Below, one piece after another: positions 1 to 9,526 of a stretch of 64,000 bases of DNA. The notes under the pieces were generated by a model that searched no databases, had not been told where the DNA came from, and saw only the letters and a program-made list of their open reading frames with translations. Made by a program: the position numbers and the translations under genes. Positions within the stretch are counted from its first letter, which is position 1. Each line of letters starts with the position of its first letter. Source of the stretch: Mesoflavibacter sp037029465 (lineage in GTDB: Bacteria > Bacteroidota > Bacteroidia > Flavobacteriales > Flavobacteriaceae); NCBI RefSeq assembly GCF_037029465.1, contig NZ_JAYMEM010000005.1, forward strand, positions 1 to 64,000. The letters are read 5' to 3'.

Positions 1-103
1 ATATACACATATTGTAGATAATTCATTCTATTCTTTTTAGTGTAAAGTGATATATAGTTCCCAATAAAAGGGAATTTATACACAAGTTTACATTAATAAA
101 AGT

Positions 104-2527
104 TTAATTTTTAACAAAATTAATGCTTACATCTTCAATTTTAAGGATATACAATCCAGGAACTAATAAATCCGTTTTAATAAAATTGTTTTGAATTGAA
201 ATTGAAGATTTTGAAACCTCTTGTCCTAAAATATTAAAAATTGATACATTATGAACATCTGTTATACCTGAAATAAACAATTTATCATTAGCTGGATTAG
301 GGTAAACTTTAAATGTACTTTGTATTGTTTTAGGAAGACTAAGTGTACTTTGATACTCAAAGGGTCCTATATCTACTGTACCGTCTTCACGAAGATTACC
401 ATCTAAATCTAAAGGAATAGTTTCAGAGGTATCCCCATCGTTATCTAAATCATAAGTATCTAGAGGAAGATAAGAACTATTGCCTGCATCACGAAGTATA
501 CTTGCTTCTTGTAGCCTAAAATTACCGTTAGAATAATCTACAAATAATGGGTTAAAACCAGGAGCTGTAACATTTATGTTATCTATTCCTGCAGGGTTAT
601 CGCTTATAATAGCGCTATTGTTAATGGTTAATGTCCCTGACTCTTGATAAAAAGGGTCAAAATAATAATCCCATGTACTTGAATTTAAGAATGTAATATT
701 TTTAGAGGCATAAATAGAAGATCCGATGTCTCCACCAACATTATTGGCAAATAAACTATTAATTACTATCACATTTCCGCTAGCATATACACCGCCTCCA
801 TAAGCTAGATTTGAAGTACCAGTAGCATAAGCAGTGCTATCTGAAACCATACTGTTAATAATAGTAATATTAGCGGTATTATTATCAAAAGCAGAGTAAT
901 CAACTGCGGTAATACTTCCTCCTAATATAAGCCCGCCTTGGGCAATGTTATTAGAAACAACGCTATTAACTATCATAATATTCCCACCATAAAGAAAAAT
1001 CCCAGCTCCAGAAGCATTACAATCATAAGTACAATAAGCAGTATTGTAAGTTATATTACTAAGTATTATTGTAATGTTAGCTTGAGAAGCATATATTCCA
1101 GCTCCACCACCACCTTCAAGTGGAACGTCAGCATTGTTATTTTGAGTTAGTTCACATTGTCTTAAGTAAAGATCTCCGGTACTTTTAATTCCTGCTCCAA
1201 CATTTCCAAACCCTCTAGTTATGGTTAAGCCTTCCAAATAAAGTGTCCCTTCTGTATGAATTGCATCTATAACCTGATGCGTATCGTTACCATCTAAAAT
1301 GGTAGGATTATTAGTAATATCTTGTGTGCCTCCTCCTGGAGGGTAGCCTCCTATTATACTAATAGCCTTATTAATTGAAATTATTGCTCCTTGTGAATAC
1401 GTTCCTCCTGCAATTAAAATCTGCCCTCCTGAACTTATAACATCAACAGCGTCCTGTACATTGTTGAAGGCATTCGCCCAATTGCAACCGGTATTACTAC
1501 CAGTAGCAGAAGCATCTACATAAACCGAGGGTTGATTGAATGAAATGGACTGAGAATTACTTACAATTTCTCCAACTCCTCCTTGTGTACCTGAAGTCCA
1601 AACGGCACCATTAATAATACCATTGTTGGTATTTGTAGTTACATCTGTTATTTGTGTACCTGCATTTTCAAAAAAAGGATAATAAGCTACAAGATTGGGT
1701 TCGTTACCAACAAAGAGATTATCACGAGCTTGATTGATTTCAGCAGTTGTAGTCAACGCTCTATCCCAAAAACGAACCGAAGCTATTTTACCATTAAAAA
1801 ACTCGCTAGTTCCACTCCAAGAACCAATAAAAGTATTAGAAGACACAGAAGGAGACACCAAAGTACCATTACTTATTTTGTTTCCTATTTCTACCCCATT
1901 TCTAAAAAGTTTCATAGTATTTGTAGCATCATCAAAATAGGCTAAAATATGAACCCATTGATTTGTATAATCGTTAGGGTCAATAGGGACGTCCAGTTCG
2001 GTATAACCATCTGTTGTAGTATGAGTTCCAAAGGACAGGGTAGTACCGTTATTTTGAAATGACAGCAAGATTCTTCCAGTCCCAGAATTTTCTTTTCTAA
2101 TGATTTCGTGATAAATACCAGATGTAATATTATTAGGGAAAACCCAAGCCTCTAAGGTTAACCCACTTGTAAAATCTAACACTGGATCATGAGGTATTTC
2201 GACAAAACTAGAACTACCATTAAACTCTAAAGCATAGCTTGGGTTGGCTCCAAACACATGGTAAGTAGTAGGATTTGAAACCAATCCTGGTTGAAAATTT
2301 AAAGCAGAGCCTGTACCTGTTTGCGGGTTTCCAACCAATTCTTTTGTGTTGTCATTACGTAAAAAATAGTTGAAATTGGTTTCGGATCCTTGTAAAACTA
2401 ATATCTGTTCATTTAAACAACTATTTGTTGTTACTGAAAGAGTCTGATTTACAGGAGAGTTTTGCGCTTTAGCTATTAAGGATAACCCTAATAATAAATT
2501 AAAAATATAAATCTTTTTTATATACAT
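104..2527 (-). CDS. Secreted LamG / right-handed beta-helix protein with T9SS sorting domain
   Basis: An 807-residue cell-surface or secreted protein of unknown substrate. The N-terminus is a signal peptide ending near Ala-Gln at about residue 22. Residues roughly 100-260 read as a LamG/concanavalin-like jellyroll fold (ALEFNGSSSFVEIPHD and later FIGSWSG, FNGKIASVRFWDRAL). Residues about 335-680 carry many short Asn/Ile/Val-rich repeats typical of a parallel beta-helix, beginning with YVDASATGSNTGCNWANAF. The last 70 residues (FKVYPNPANDKLFISG) are a type A T9SS C-terminal sorting domain, so export through T9SS and surface attachment are expected. It is monocistronic and divergent from the methyltransferase gene. 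Adhesion or glycan binding is inference. Confidence 0.85.
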   Translation of the reverse strand: MYIKKIYIFNLLLGLSLIAKAQNSPVNQTLSVTTNSCLNEQILVLQGSETNFNYFLRNDNTKELVGNPQTGTGSALNFQPGLVSNPTTYHVFGANPSYALEFNGSSSFVEIPHDPVLDFTSGLTLEAWVFPNNITSGIYHEIIRKENSGTGRILLSFQNNGTTLSFGTHTTTDGYTELDVPIDPNDYTNQWVHILAYFDDATNTMKLFRNGVEIGNKISNGTLVSPSVSSNTFIGSWSGTSEFFNGKIASVRFWDRALTTTAEINQARDNLFVGNEPNLVAYYPFFENAGTQITDVTTNTNNGIINGAVWTSGTQGGVGEIVSNSQSISFNQPSVYVDASATGSNTGCNWANAFNNVQDAVDVISSGGQILIAGGTYSQGAIISINKAISIIGGYPPGGGTQDITNNPTILDGNDTHQVIDAIHTEGTLYLEGLTITRGFGNVGAGIKSTGDLYLRQCELTQNNNADVPLEGGGGAGIYASQANITIILSNITYNTAYCTYDCNASGAGIFLYGGNIMIVNSVVSNNIAQGGLILGGSITAVDYSAFDNNTANITIINSMVSDSTAYATGTSNLAYGGGVYASGNVIVINSLFANNVGGDIGSSIYASKNITFLNSSTWDYYFDPFYQESGTLTINNSAIISDNPAGIDNINVTAPGFNPLFVDYSNGNFRLQEASILRDAGNSSYLPLDTYDLDNDGDTSETIPLDLDGNLREDGTVDIGPFEYQSTLSLPKTIQSTFKVYPNPANDKLFISGITDVHNVSIFNILGQEVSKSSISIQNNFIKTDLLVPGLYILKIEDVSINFVKN

Positions 2528-2664
2528 GTTTTTAAAACTATTTTTTAATAAATCATTGGTTACAAATACATTCTATAACTTTTAACGACTTAAATATAGC
2601 TTTTTTTTAAATATTACTTTTAATAGACTGTTAGTGTATTTTATAAATCTTACTTTTACCAGTA

Positions 2665-3315
2665 ATGAAAAGACTTTTAAGCTACTTCTACCCGATTACC
2701 AAAAAAATAAAATCTAAGTATAGCGATACTTTAGAAATTACTTGGTACAATGGAAAAAAGCATTTAAACACTAAAAACGCGAACTATTCTTATGGTAGTT
2801 TACAGCAAATTTTAAAATTTGGATTGAAGCAAATCCAACTAAAAAAAGTAAAGAATATTTTGGTTTTAGGTCTTGGTGGCGGAAGTGTTATTGAAACATT
2901 ACGAAAAGATTTCAACTTCAAAAAACAGATATACGGTGTAGATATTGATCCAATAATTATTGAATTAGCTAAAGAAGAATTCAACTTAAAAACAGATCAA
3001 AATCTTAAAATATTTTGTCAAGATGCTGTTCAATTTTTAAATGAAAATACATTGAATTTTGACCTCATCATCATAGACATTTTTATTGATACCGAAATAC
3101 CAAACTTTGTTTTAGAGGGCAATTTTTGGGCAGCAATTATAAAAAGTGCTTCGGCTAAAAACCAAATCATTTTTAATGCTGCTTTACATCAAAATAACGA
3201 CCAGAAGTTAGCTAGCATTATTTCAATTTTAAATCAAAACAAGTACAAAACTGAAACTTTGAATAAAGTAAATGGCACAAATACATTATTAATTGCGCAA
3301 CGTAACCATTTGTAA
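2665..3315 (+). CDS. Spermidine synthase-like methyltransferase-fold protein
   Basis: A 216-residue soluble protein with the Rossmann core of the spermine/spermidine synthase family. The glycine-rich motif VLGLGGGSVIETL at about residues 72-84 and the acidic IYGVDIDP at about 92-99 match the nucleotide/aminopropyl donor site. LIIIDIFID at about 135-143 fits the DD/DI motif region. The protein is shorter than classical SpeE (about 280 residues) and lacks much of the N-terminal beta domain, so true polyamine synthesis is not assured. Such short forms in Bacteroidota are usually annotated only as SAM-dependent methyltransferase or fused-fold protein. It is followed by the DUF6265 gene with a 41-bp gap. 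Confidence 0.7.
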   Translation: MKRLLSYFYPITKKIKSKYSDTLEITWYNGKKHLNTKNANYSYGSLQQILKFGLKQIQLKKVKNILVLGLGGGSVIETLRKDFNFKKQIYGVDIDPIIIELAKEEFNLKTDQNLKIFCQDAVQFLNENTLNFDLIIIDIFIDTEIPNFVLEGNFWAAIIKSASAKNQIIFNAALHQNNDQKLASIISILNQNKYKTETLNKVNGTNTLLIAQRNHL

Positions 3316-3356
3316 ACGAATAATTTTTGTACCTTAAACTCTTTAATTTCATTGTT

Positions 3357-3860
3357 ATGAAACAACTTGCTATTATCATTTGTTTGTTCTTTATTTCGTT
3401 TACATACGCGCAGAACAATACATTAAAATTTACAGAAAATTCGGTATCACCAAAAGCCAATTTAAATCAAGTGTCTTGGATTGCTGGTCATTGGAAAGGT
3501 GAAGCTTTTGGTGGCATTACAGAAGAAATTTGGAGTCCGCCATTAGGCGATTCTATGATGTTTTCATTCAAATTAGTTTCAGAAGGAAAAGTTGTTTTTT
3601 ACGAACTTGGTGGCATTAGACAAGTTGATGAAACATTAATATTTCAGTTAAAACATTTTGGTTCCGATTTTAAAGGTTGGGAAGAAAAAAATGAAACTAT
3701 TGATGCAAAGTTGGCTAAAATAGAAGATAATCGTGTGTATTTTGATCAATTTACTTTTGAAAAAGTAAATGATAACGAAATTAATATTTACGTTGTTATT
3801 GAAGAAAATGGAGAAACCGAAGAGGTGAAATTTAACTACAAAAAAGCTAATGACCTTTAA
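3357..3860 (+). CDS. Secreted DUF6265-like protein
   Basis: A small exported protein of unknown function, 167 residues from the chosen ATG. That start gives a clean signal peptide (MKQLAIIICLFFISFTYAQ). The open frame continues 10 codons upstream to 3327, but that extension would bury the signal. The mature part begins with WIAGHWKGEAFGG and EEIWSPPLGDSMMFSFKL, the hallmark of the DUF6265 family as I recall it, a beta-barrel fold related to lipocalin-like domains. Its stop overlaps the start of the next gene by 11 bases, so the two are probably translated together. No catalytic residues can be named. Confidence 0.7.
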   Translation: MKQLAIIICLFFISFTYAQNNTLKFTENSVSPKANLNQVSWIAGHWKGEAFGGITEEIWSPPLGDSMMFSFKLVSEGKVVFYELGGIRQVDETLIFQLKHFGSDFKGWEEKNETIDAKLAKIEDNRVYFDQFTFEKVNDNEINIYVVIEENGETEEVKFNYKKANDL

Positions 3861-4386
3861 TATTGAAACCGATCGTTTACTGCTTCGCGAAATGCGTGAT
3901 GAAGATCTTGCTGGTATTTTTGCACTAGACAGTAACCCAAACGTACATAAATATTTAGGTAACAGACCTATTAAAACAAAAGCTGAAGCGCAAAACGTGA
4001 TAAATAGTGTAAAACAACAATACAAAGAACGTGGCATTGGCAGATTTACGGTCATAGAAAAAGCTACGGGTAATTTTGTGGGTTGGTCTGGTTTACGTCT
4101 TAACACCGAATATAATATGAATGGTTTTACCACGTATTATGATGTTGGTTACCGCCTAATTGAAGACTATTGGGGAAAAGGCTACGCTACCGAATCTGGT
4201 AAAGCTGCTACAAAATATGCTTTTGAAGTTTTAAATTTAAAACGTCTTTACGCAACTACGCACATAGATAATCAAGCATCACACAATGCATTATTAAAAA
4301 TTGGTTTACACTATTTAAACGATTTTTATTTTCCACCTGAAAAAATGACTTTACGTTGGTATAAAATTAATAATCCAAAACTATGA
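3850..4386 (+). CDS. GNAT family N-acetyltransferase (RimJ/RimL type)
   Basis: A 178-residue acetyltransferase. The opening IETDRLLLREMRDEDLAGIFAL is typical of the RimJ/RimL/Acetyltransf_3 branch. The acetyl-CoA binding motif appears as YRLIEDYWGKGYATESGKAATKY, with the Q/R-x-x-G-x-G/A loop represented by WGKGYA. IDNQASHNALLKIG is the usual C-terminal N-x-x-S-x-x-x-x-x-K-x-G motif. Family members acetylate N-termini of ribosomal proteins or small amines; the substrate here cannot be read from sequence. It overlaps both neighbours by a few bases, indicating one operon with 3357-3860 and 4383-4730. Confidence 0.88.
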   Translation: MTFNIETDRLLLREMRDEDLAGIFALDSNPNVHKYLGNRPIKTKAEAQNVINSVKQQYKERGIGRFTVIEKATGNFVGWSGLRLNTEYNMNGFTTYYDVGYRLIEDYWGKGYATESGKAATKYAFEVLNLKRLYATTHIDNQASHNALLKIGLHYLNDFYFPPEKMTLRWYKINNPKL

Positions 4387-4730
4387 GTAAAACCTGTCCA
4401 GAATGTGGCGACAAAATAGTTGGAAGAATTGATAAAAAATTCTGTTCTGATGGTTGTCGTAACGCTTATAACAACAAATTAAATAAAGACGGAAAAAATT
4501 TAATTAGAAATATAAATAACCGTTTACGTAAAAATTGGCGCATATTAGAAGCCTTAAATCCTGATCAAAAAACAAAAACTACACGTACAAAATTGATAGA
4601 AAAAGGATTTGATTTTAACTACTTTACTAGCATTTACACAACAAAAGCAGGAACAATTTATTACTTTGTGTACGATCAAGGTTATTTACCATTAGACAAT
4701 GATTTTTACGCACTTGTAAAACGACAATAA
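4383..4730 (+). CDS. Zinc-ribbon protein of unknown function
   Basis: A 115-residue protein with an N-terminal zinc ribbon: Cys5-x2-Cys8 and Cys21-x3-Cys25 (CPECGDK...FCSDGCRNAYNN). This resembles DUF2116-type ribbons, widespread in Bacteroidota. The remainder is basic up to about residue 65 (RNINNRLRKNWRILEAL) and ends in a short aromatic beta-rich part (YFTSIYTTKAGTIYYFVYDQGYLPL). No signal peptide or membrane segment is present, so it is cytoplasmic. Nucleic acid or protein binding is an inference from the ribbon alone. The start ATG overlaps the acetyltransferase stop by four bases (ATGA). Confidence 0.7.
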   Translation: MSKTCPECGDKIVGRIDKKFCSDGCRNAYNNKLNKDGKNLIRNINNRLRKNWRILEALNPDQKTKTTRTKLIEKGFDFNYFTSIYTTKAGTIYYFVYDQGYLPLDNDFYALVKRQ

Positions 4731-4732
4731 TA

Positions 4733-5824
4733 ATGAAATACACACTACTCTTTTTCGCGTTAATAACACTAAGCTGTAATAACAAAAATCAACAAACTGA
4801 AACTGAGCAAATAGCAAAACCTATTAGTATTGATGCTAAAAAAGCAGACTATTTATACACGTTTGCTTACACCTGTATTGATCAAGAATATCCAAATAAA
4901 TTAGGTCAAGTTTTAGGAGACAGTACTTATTTAAAGACACCTAAAGAGTTACATCCTACTTTTTACGGTTGTTTTGACTGGCATAGTGCTGTGCACGGTC
5001 ATTGGACACTAGTTAACATACTTAACTCATACCCAGATTTTAAAGAAAAAGATGAAATTATAAGAAAACTACAAGCAACAATTTCTAAAGAAAATATTTT
5101 AAAAGAAATAGAATATTTTGATGATGTGCATAATAAAACTTTTGAGCGTACTTACGGTTGGGCTTGGCTATTAAAATTAGCTAAAAGCTTAAAAGAAGCT
5201 AATATTCCTGAGTTAAAAGCATTAGATAAAAACTTAGAACCTTTAACCCAATTAATAGAAAGTAAGTGTATTGAATTTTTTAAAAAATTAAACTACCCTA
5301 TTCGTGTAGGAGAACATCCAAATACTGCTTTTGGGATGAGTTTTGCTTTAGATTACGCAGAAAATTACAGTCCAGAATTAGCTAAAGTCATTAAAGAAAG
5401 AGCTAAAGTATTCTATCAAAATGATAAAGGTTGTCCTATAAATTGGGAACCTGGCGGATTTGATTTTTTATCACCATGCTTAGAAGAAGCTACTTTAATG
5501 TTAAAAGTATTACCTAAAGAAGAATACTTAACATGGCTGGATCAATTTTTACCTAGTTTTAGAGAGCAGCCATCACAATACATATCTCCTGTAGAGGTGG
5601 TGGATAAAACCGATGGTAAAATGGCACATTTAGATGGATTAAACTTTAGTAGAACGTGGTGTTTATACCAAATAGGAAAAGCACTAAATAACAATAAAAT
5701 GATTGCATTAGCTAATACACATTTTAATGATAGTTATTCTAAAATGGATACTGGTGAATATGCTGGTGCACATTGGTTAGCGTCTTTTGCATTACATGCC
5801 TTAAAAGCTGGCAAAAAACTGTAA
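4733..5824 (+). CDS. DUF2891 family lipoprotein
   Basis: A 363-residue lipoprotein. The signal MKYTLLFFALITLSC ends in a lipobox with the lipidated Cys at residue 15. The mature chain matches the DUF2891 family, recalled from motifs such as TFYGCFDWHSAVHGHWTL, RTYGWAWLLKL, HPNTAFGMSFALDYA and GGFDFLSPCLEEATLM. These conserved Trp, His and Asp residues suggest an alpha/alpha-toroid hydrolase-like fold, possibly acting on glycans, but the activity is unknown. The gene follows the zinc-ribbon gene by two bases and closes the operon that begins near 3357. Confidence 0.78.
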   Translation: MKYTLLFFALITLSCNNKNQQTETEQIAKPISIDAKKADYLYTFAYTCIDQEYPNKLGQVLGDSTYLKTPKELHPTFYGCFDWHSAVHGHWTLVNILNSYPDFKEKDEIIRKLQATISKENILKEIEYFDDVHNKTFERTYGWAWLLKLAKSLKEANIPELKALDKNLEPLTQLIESKCIEFFKKLNYPIRVGEHPNTAFGMSFALDYAENYSPELAKVIKERAKVFYQNDKGCPINWEPGGFDFLSPCLEEATLMLKVLPKEEYLTWLDQFLPSFREQPSQYISPVEVVDKTDGKMAHLDGLNFSRTWCLYQIGKALNNNKMIALANTHFNDSYSKMDTGEYAGAHWLASFALHALKAGKKL

Positions 5825-5881
5825 CTTATTTCAGTAAAAACCTACTTATCATTTATAATTAATCGCTTTTCAATCTTCAAA

Positions 5882-6571
5882 ATGGAAAAACCAACTATCA
5901 TTATCTTAATAATTTCTGTTGTTGCAATAATTATTTTTTTAATCTACTATTTTAGTCCTAAGACCATCATTTTACGTCGGCTTAAAAAATTACGCTTTAG
6001 TAAAATAAGTAGTTTGCAAAATCATAACTATTCTAAAGTTGAAGGTAAAGCCCTTAACGTTAACCAACCTTTACTAGCGCCATTAAGTCAACGCGAATGT
6101 GTGTTTTATCAAATTTTAATTGAAAAGAAAGTTGGCAGCGGTAAAAATTCGCATTGGAAAACCATTGTTGATGAGGAGAAAATTCAAGATTTTTTTGTGG
6201 AGCAAACAGGTGAAAGATTACTAATTTTCCCGAAGCAAAATCCCGAAAACTACTACGCCTATTTGGTTTCTGATAAAAAAGCAAATTCAGGAACATTTAA
6301 TGATCCAACACCAGAGTTTCAATCGCTTTTAGATAATTACTGCATAGAGTCGACAGGACTTTTTGGTTTCAACAAACAATTACGTTATCGCGAATCTATT
6401 ATAGAAATTGGCGAACGTATTACTGTTGCTGGCTATGTAAAATGGGTAGAATTAGAACAGCCTGTTTCAGATTATAACTATTCTCGTGTAGCGACACTAG
6501 TGGCAAAAGACAAAAATAAGATTTTAATTACTGACGCTACAGAAGCTTTAAAACCAAAACACGGTCGTTAA
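5882..6571 (+). CDS. GIDE-domain-like membrane protein
   Basis: A 229-residue protein with one N-terminal membrane helix (about residues 5-25), then a basic stretch (RRLKKLRFSK) and a soluble domain. The domain carries the order seen in GIDE/MUL1-type proteins: VEGKALNVNQPLLAPLSQRECVFYQILIEKK, then IQDFFVEQTGERLLI, then YRESIIEIGERITVAGYVKW. In eukaryotes this domain precedes a RING finger in mitochondrial E3 ligases. No RING or zinc ligands are visible here, so ubiquitin-like activity should not be assumed. The gene is convergent with the CBS gene and their ends overlap by four bases. Confidence 0.6.
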   Translation: MEKPTIIILIISVVAIIIFLIYYFSPKTIILRRLKKLRFSKISSLQNHNYSKVEGKALNVNQPLLAPLSQRECVFYQILIEKKVGSGKNSHWKTIVDEEKIQDFFVEQTGERLLIFPKQNPENYYAYLVSDKKANSGTFNDPTPEFQSLLDNYCIESTGLFGFNKQLRYRESIIEIGERITVAGYVKWVELEQPVSDYNYSRVATLVAKDKNKILITDATEALKPKHGR

Positions 6572-7044
6572 GGTTTCCAGTTATGTCCTTTTAATTGCAT
6601 AGCCGCTTTTAAAATATCTTTTTGACTTATTTGACCAACTAATTTACCATCTTCAATAATAGGAAAACGTCTGCGTTTAGCACTTAAAAACTTGTTGGCG
6701 GCATCAAATATATTTAGATTTCCGTCAATGGTTTCAACATTTTTTACCATGTGGTTTTCTACTTGACTATCTTGAGTTGGCGTGTTGTAATATCTGCTTT
6801 CACTAATTTGTTTTATGCAGTCACCTTCAGAGATAATTCCTATTAATTCATTATTTTCATTTACTACTGGTCCACCAGATATTTTGTATTTAATCAAGGT
6901 TTCTACAACTTCTTCTACATTTTGTGTTGGTCTAAAGGTGATTAAATCTCTAGTCATGTAATCTTTAACCTTTAAAGAAGTCTCATCTACTTGTGTTTGT
7001 CCTTTTCTTGGACCTTCAAAACTTTTAATTCCCATAACTTTCAA
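6568..7044 (-). CDS. Tandem CBS domain protein
   Basis: A 158-residue protein consisting almost wholly of a CBS pair (Bateman module). CBS1 runs about residues 27-85 (VKDYMTRDLITFRPTQNVEEVVETLIKYKISGGPVV) and CBS2 about 92-150 (MVKNVETIDGNLNIFDAANKFLSAKRRRFPIIEDGKLVGQISQKDIL). Such modules bind adenosine nucleotides or SAM and act as regulators. No effector domain is fused. No signal peptide is seen, so it is cytoplasmic. It stands alone on the minus strand, divergent from the M28 peptidase gene. Confidence 0.85.
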   Translation of the reverse strand: MKVMGIKSFEGPRKGQTQVDETSLKVKDYMTRDLITFRPTQNVEEVVETLIKYKISGGPVVNENNELIGIISEGDCIKQISESRYYNTPTQDSQVENHMVKNVETIDGNLNIFDAANKFLSAKRRRFPIIEDGKLVGQISQKDILKAAMQLKGHNWKP

Positions 7045-7145
7045 TTTTCAATTCAACTAAAGTTACTTATTTTCAATCACTTATCCTAAAATATTTATAC
7101 ACACAATTATTTCTTACTTTTATACTGCAAACCAAAACCTTCAAA

Positions 7146-9449
7146 ATGTTTAAAAAACTAATTGCTATTCTTGGATTGTGCTTAGCTGTATATTTAAGCT
7201 TCGATGCACTTCTTCCTAATAAAATTTCAAACCTAGACACACCATTATCACAATTCTCTACAGATAGAGCTTTGGTGCATTTAGCAGAAATTTCTAAAGC
7301 ACCTCATTACACAGGAAATAAAGAGAATGCACGTGTTAGACATTATATTATTTCTGAACTAGAAAAACTAGGTTTAACTACCAAAACTCAGGAAGGTTTT
7401 ACTAACAGTCAATGGAACAACTTTACAAAACCTGTCAATATTTTAGCACGAATTAAAGGCAAAAGTAACAGCAAAGCTTTAATGCTGTTGACGCATTATG
7501 ATAGTAATCCGCATTCGTCCATTGGTGCAAGTGATGCTGGTTCTGGCGTAGTTACCATTTTAGAAGGTTTACGTGCTTATTTAGCTGAAGGAAACACGCC
7601 TAAAAACGATATTATTGTTTGTATAACAGATGCTGAAGAATTGGGCTTAAATGGTGCCGAATTATTTGTAAACCAACATCCTTGGGTAAAAGATGTTGGC
7701 TTAGTTTTAAATTTTGAAGCTAGAGGAAGTGGCGGACCAAGTTATATGCTTATTGAAACTAATGGCGGAAATGCTAGTTTGATGAAAGAGTTTGTGGCTG
7801 CAAACCCAGAATATCCAGTAGCCAACAGTTTAGCGTATAGTATTTACAAAATGCTGCCTAACGATACCGATTTAACCGTTTTTAGACGCGATGGCGACAT
7901 TGAAGGTTTTAATTTTGCTTTTATCGATGATCATTTTGATTACCATACCGCTAATGACAATTACCAGCGTTTAGATAGAAACACTTTAGAGCATCAAGGC
8001 ACGTATTTGATGCCTTTATTAAAACATTTTAGCCAAGCTAATCTAACCAACTTAAAAAGCACAGAAGATTATATCTATTTTAATATCCCATTTTTTAAGA
8101 CAGTTACTTATCCATTTAGTTGGATTATACCAATGTTAGTTATTGCTTTATTAGCCTTTATTGCGTTATTAATTTATGGATTTAAACAACGACAATTAAA
8201 AGGAAAAGACATTGGCAAAGGTTTTATTGCCTTTTTATTAAGTCTACTAATTTCTGGAGTTGTTGGATTTTTTGGATGGAAATTAATTTTATTCATCTAC
8301 CCAGAATACAACGAAATTTTACACGGTTTTACCTATAATGGTCACACGTATATTTGGTTTTTTGTATTACTAACATTAGCCATTAGTTTTTACGTTTACG
8401 GTAAAGTTTATAAGTCTAATAATGTTAGTAGTTTACTTATTGCACCACTATTTTTTTGGTTGCTAATTTGTGCTTTAACAGCTTTTGGTCTAAAAGGTGC
8501 TAGTTATTTTATTATCCCAGTATATTTTGGGTTAATAGCGCTTTTTGTCTTAATAAGACAACAAAAGCCTAGCCTTATTGTGTTGGCATTTTTATGCATA
8601 CCTGTATTACTTATTATGTCGCCATTAATAAAAATGTTTCCTGTTGGATTAGGACTAAAAATCTTATTTGTCTCTGCTATCTTATTGGTTCTAATATTTG
8701 GACTTTGTCTACCCATTTTTGGATTTTTAAAACATAAAAAAAGGTGGAGTTATGGCTTTTTTACTTTAGCAATTATTAGCTTTTTTGTGGCGCATTTCAA
8801 TTCGCAGTTTACAGAGGATTCGCCAAAACCAAATAGTTTAGTTTACGCGTTAGATGCAGATAAAAATACTGCTGTTTGGGCAACGTATGATAAGATTTTA
8901 GATACGTATACGACTAATTTTTTAGGTGAAACTCCTGATGAAACCAAAGCTTTTGGCACTAACACCTTTGGTAGTAAATATGGCACAGGTTTTAGCTATT
9001 CTAAATCTGCACCGGTAAAAAATATACCTCAACCAAAAGTTGAAATTTCTAACGATACTATAATTGGTAATTTACGATCATATAATATTTGTATTGTACC
9101 CCAAAGACATGTGCAACGTATTGAATTGTTTACTGATACAACCAATGTGTTTCATAATTTTAAAATAAATGGTGTTAAGATTGAAAAGAAAACTGAAGAA
9201 GATTTTGCTGTGTTCGACAAAAGAAAAAGCAATAGATTATTCTGTTATTATGTAACAAATGACGAACCTTTAGAGTTAGAAATTTCTGTACCAAAAAATC
9301 AACAAACAAGCATAGAACTTTATGAAGCATCAAATGATTTATTAGAAAACGAATTATTTAGCATTCCTAAACGATCAAAAGATATGATACCTAAACCTTT
9401 TGTGCTTAATGATGCTATTATTGTTAAAAAGACGATTAGCTTAGAATAA
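7146..9449 (+). CDS. M28 family zinc aminopeptidase, membrane-bound
   Basis: A 767-residue membrane peptidase related to Fxna-like M28 enzymes. An N-terminal signal anchor (about residues 5-20) is followed by the M28 catalytic domain. The co-catalytic zinc ligands are visible: His117 (THYDS), Asp130 (ASDAGSG), Glu164/Glu165 (DAEELG, general base and ligand), Glu191 (NFEARG) and His267 (DYHTAND). Residues about 325-560 contain eight or nine hydrophobic helices. A C-terminal soluble domain of about 200 residues follows. It probably trims peptides outside the cytoplasm. A strong hairpin terminator follows the stop codon. Confidence 0.88.
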   Translation: MFKKLIAILGLCLAVYLSFDALLPNKISNLDTPLSQFSTDRALVHLAEISKAPHYTGNKENARVRHYIISELEKLGLTTKTQEGFTNSQWNNFTKPVNILARIKGKSNSKALMLLTHYDSNPHSSIGASDAGSGVVTILEGLRAYLAEGNTPKNDIIVCITDAEELGLNGAELFVNQHPWVKDVGLVLNFEARGSGGPSYMLIETNGGNASLMKEFVAANPEYPVANSLAYSIYKMLPNDTDLTVFRRDGDIEGFNFAFIDDHFDYHTANDNYQRLDRNTLEHQGTYLMPLLKHFSQANLTNLKSTEDYIYFNIPFFKTVTYPFSWIIPMLVIALLAFIALLIYGFKQRQLKGKDIGKGFIAFLLSLLISGVVGFFGWKLILFIYPEYNEILHGFTYNGHTYIWFFVLLTLAISFYVYGKVYKSNNVSSLLIAPLFFWLLICALTAFGLKGASYFIIPVYFGLIALFVLIRQQKPSLIVLAFLCIPVLLIMSPLIKMFPVGLGLKILFVSAILLVLIFGLCLPIFGFLKHKKRWSYGFFTLAIISFFVAHFNSQFTEDSPKPNSLVYALDADKNTAVWATYDKILDTYTTNFLGETPDETKAFGTNTFGSKYGTGFSYSKSAPVKNIPQPKVEISNDTIIGNLRSYNICIVPQRHVQRIELFTDTTNVFHNFKINGVKIEKKTEEDFAVFDKRKSNRLFCYYVTNDEPLELEISVPKNQQTSIELYEASNDLLENELFSIPKRSKDMIPKPFVLNDAIIVKKTISLE

Positions 9450-9457
9450 TTAACGCT

Positions 9458-9498
9458 TATTTCACTTATTTTAAGCCTAATAAGTGAAATATTTTTTT
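9458..9498 (+). terminator. Rho-independent terminator of the M28 peptidase gene
   Basis: A perfect 13-bp stem (9458-9470 paired with 9479-9491) with an eight-base loop is followed by seven T residues. The T tract doubles as the left edge of the promoter for the next gene. Confidence 0.8.
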
Positions 9499-9505
9499 AG
9501 TTTTG
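9498..9505 (+). promoter_or_regulatory. -7 promoter element for the TPR gene
   Basis: TAGTTTTG fits the Bacteroidota -7 consensus TAnnTTTG exactly and lies 22 bases before the ATG at 9527. It directly follows the upstream terminator. Confidence 0.5.
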
Positions 9506-9526
9506 AGCCACAAAAATTTTTAACAA

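Noticed and set aside
58..74. TTCCC...GGGAA hairpin near the window start as a terminator
   Set aside because: The stem is only five bases and no T run follows in the direction of the minus-strand gene.
938..1945. Plus-strand open frames opposite the T9SS beta-helix gene
   Set aside because: They overlap a full-length gene with signal peptide, LamG, beta-helix and sorting domain on the other strand, and their composition (Ile/Ser/Thr-rich, no domain) is that of antisense shadows.
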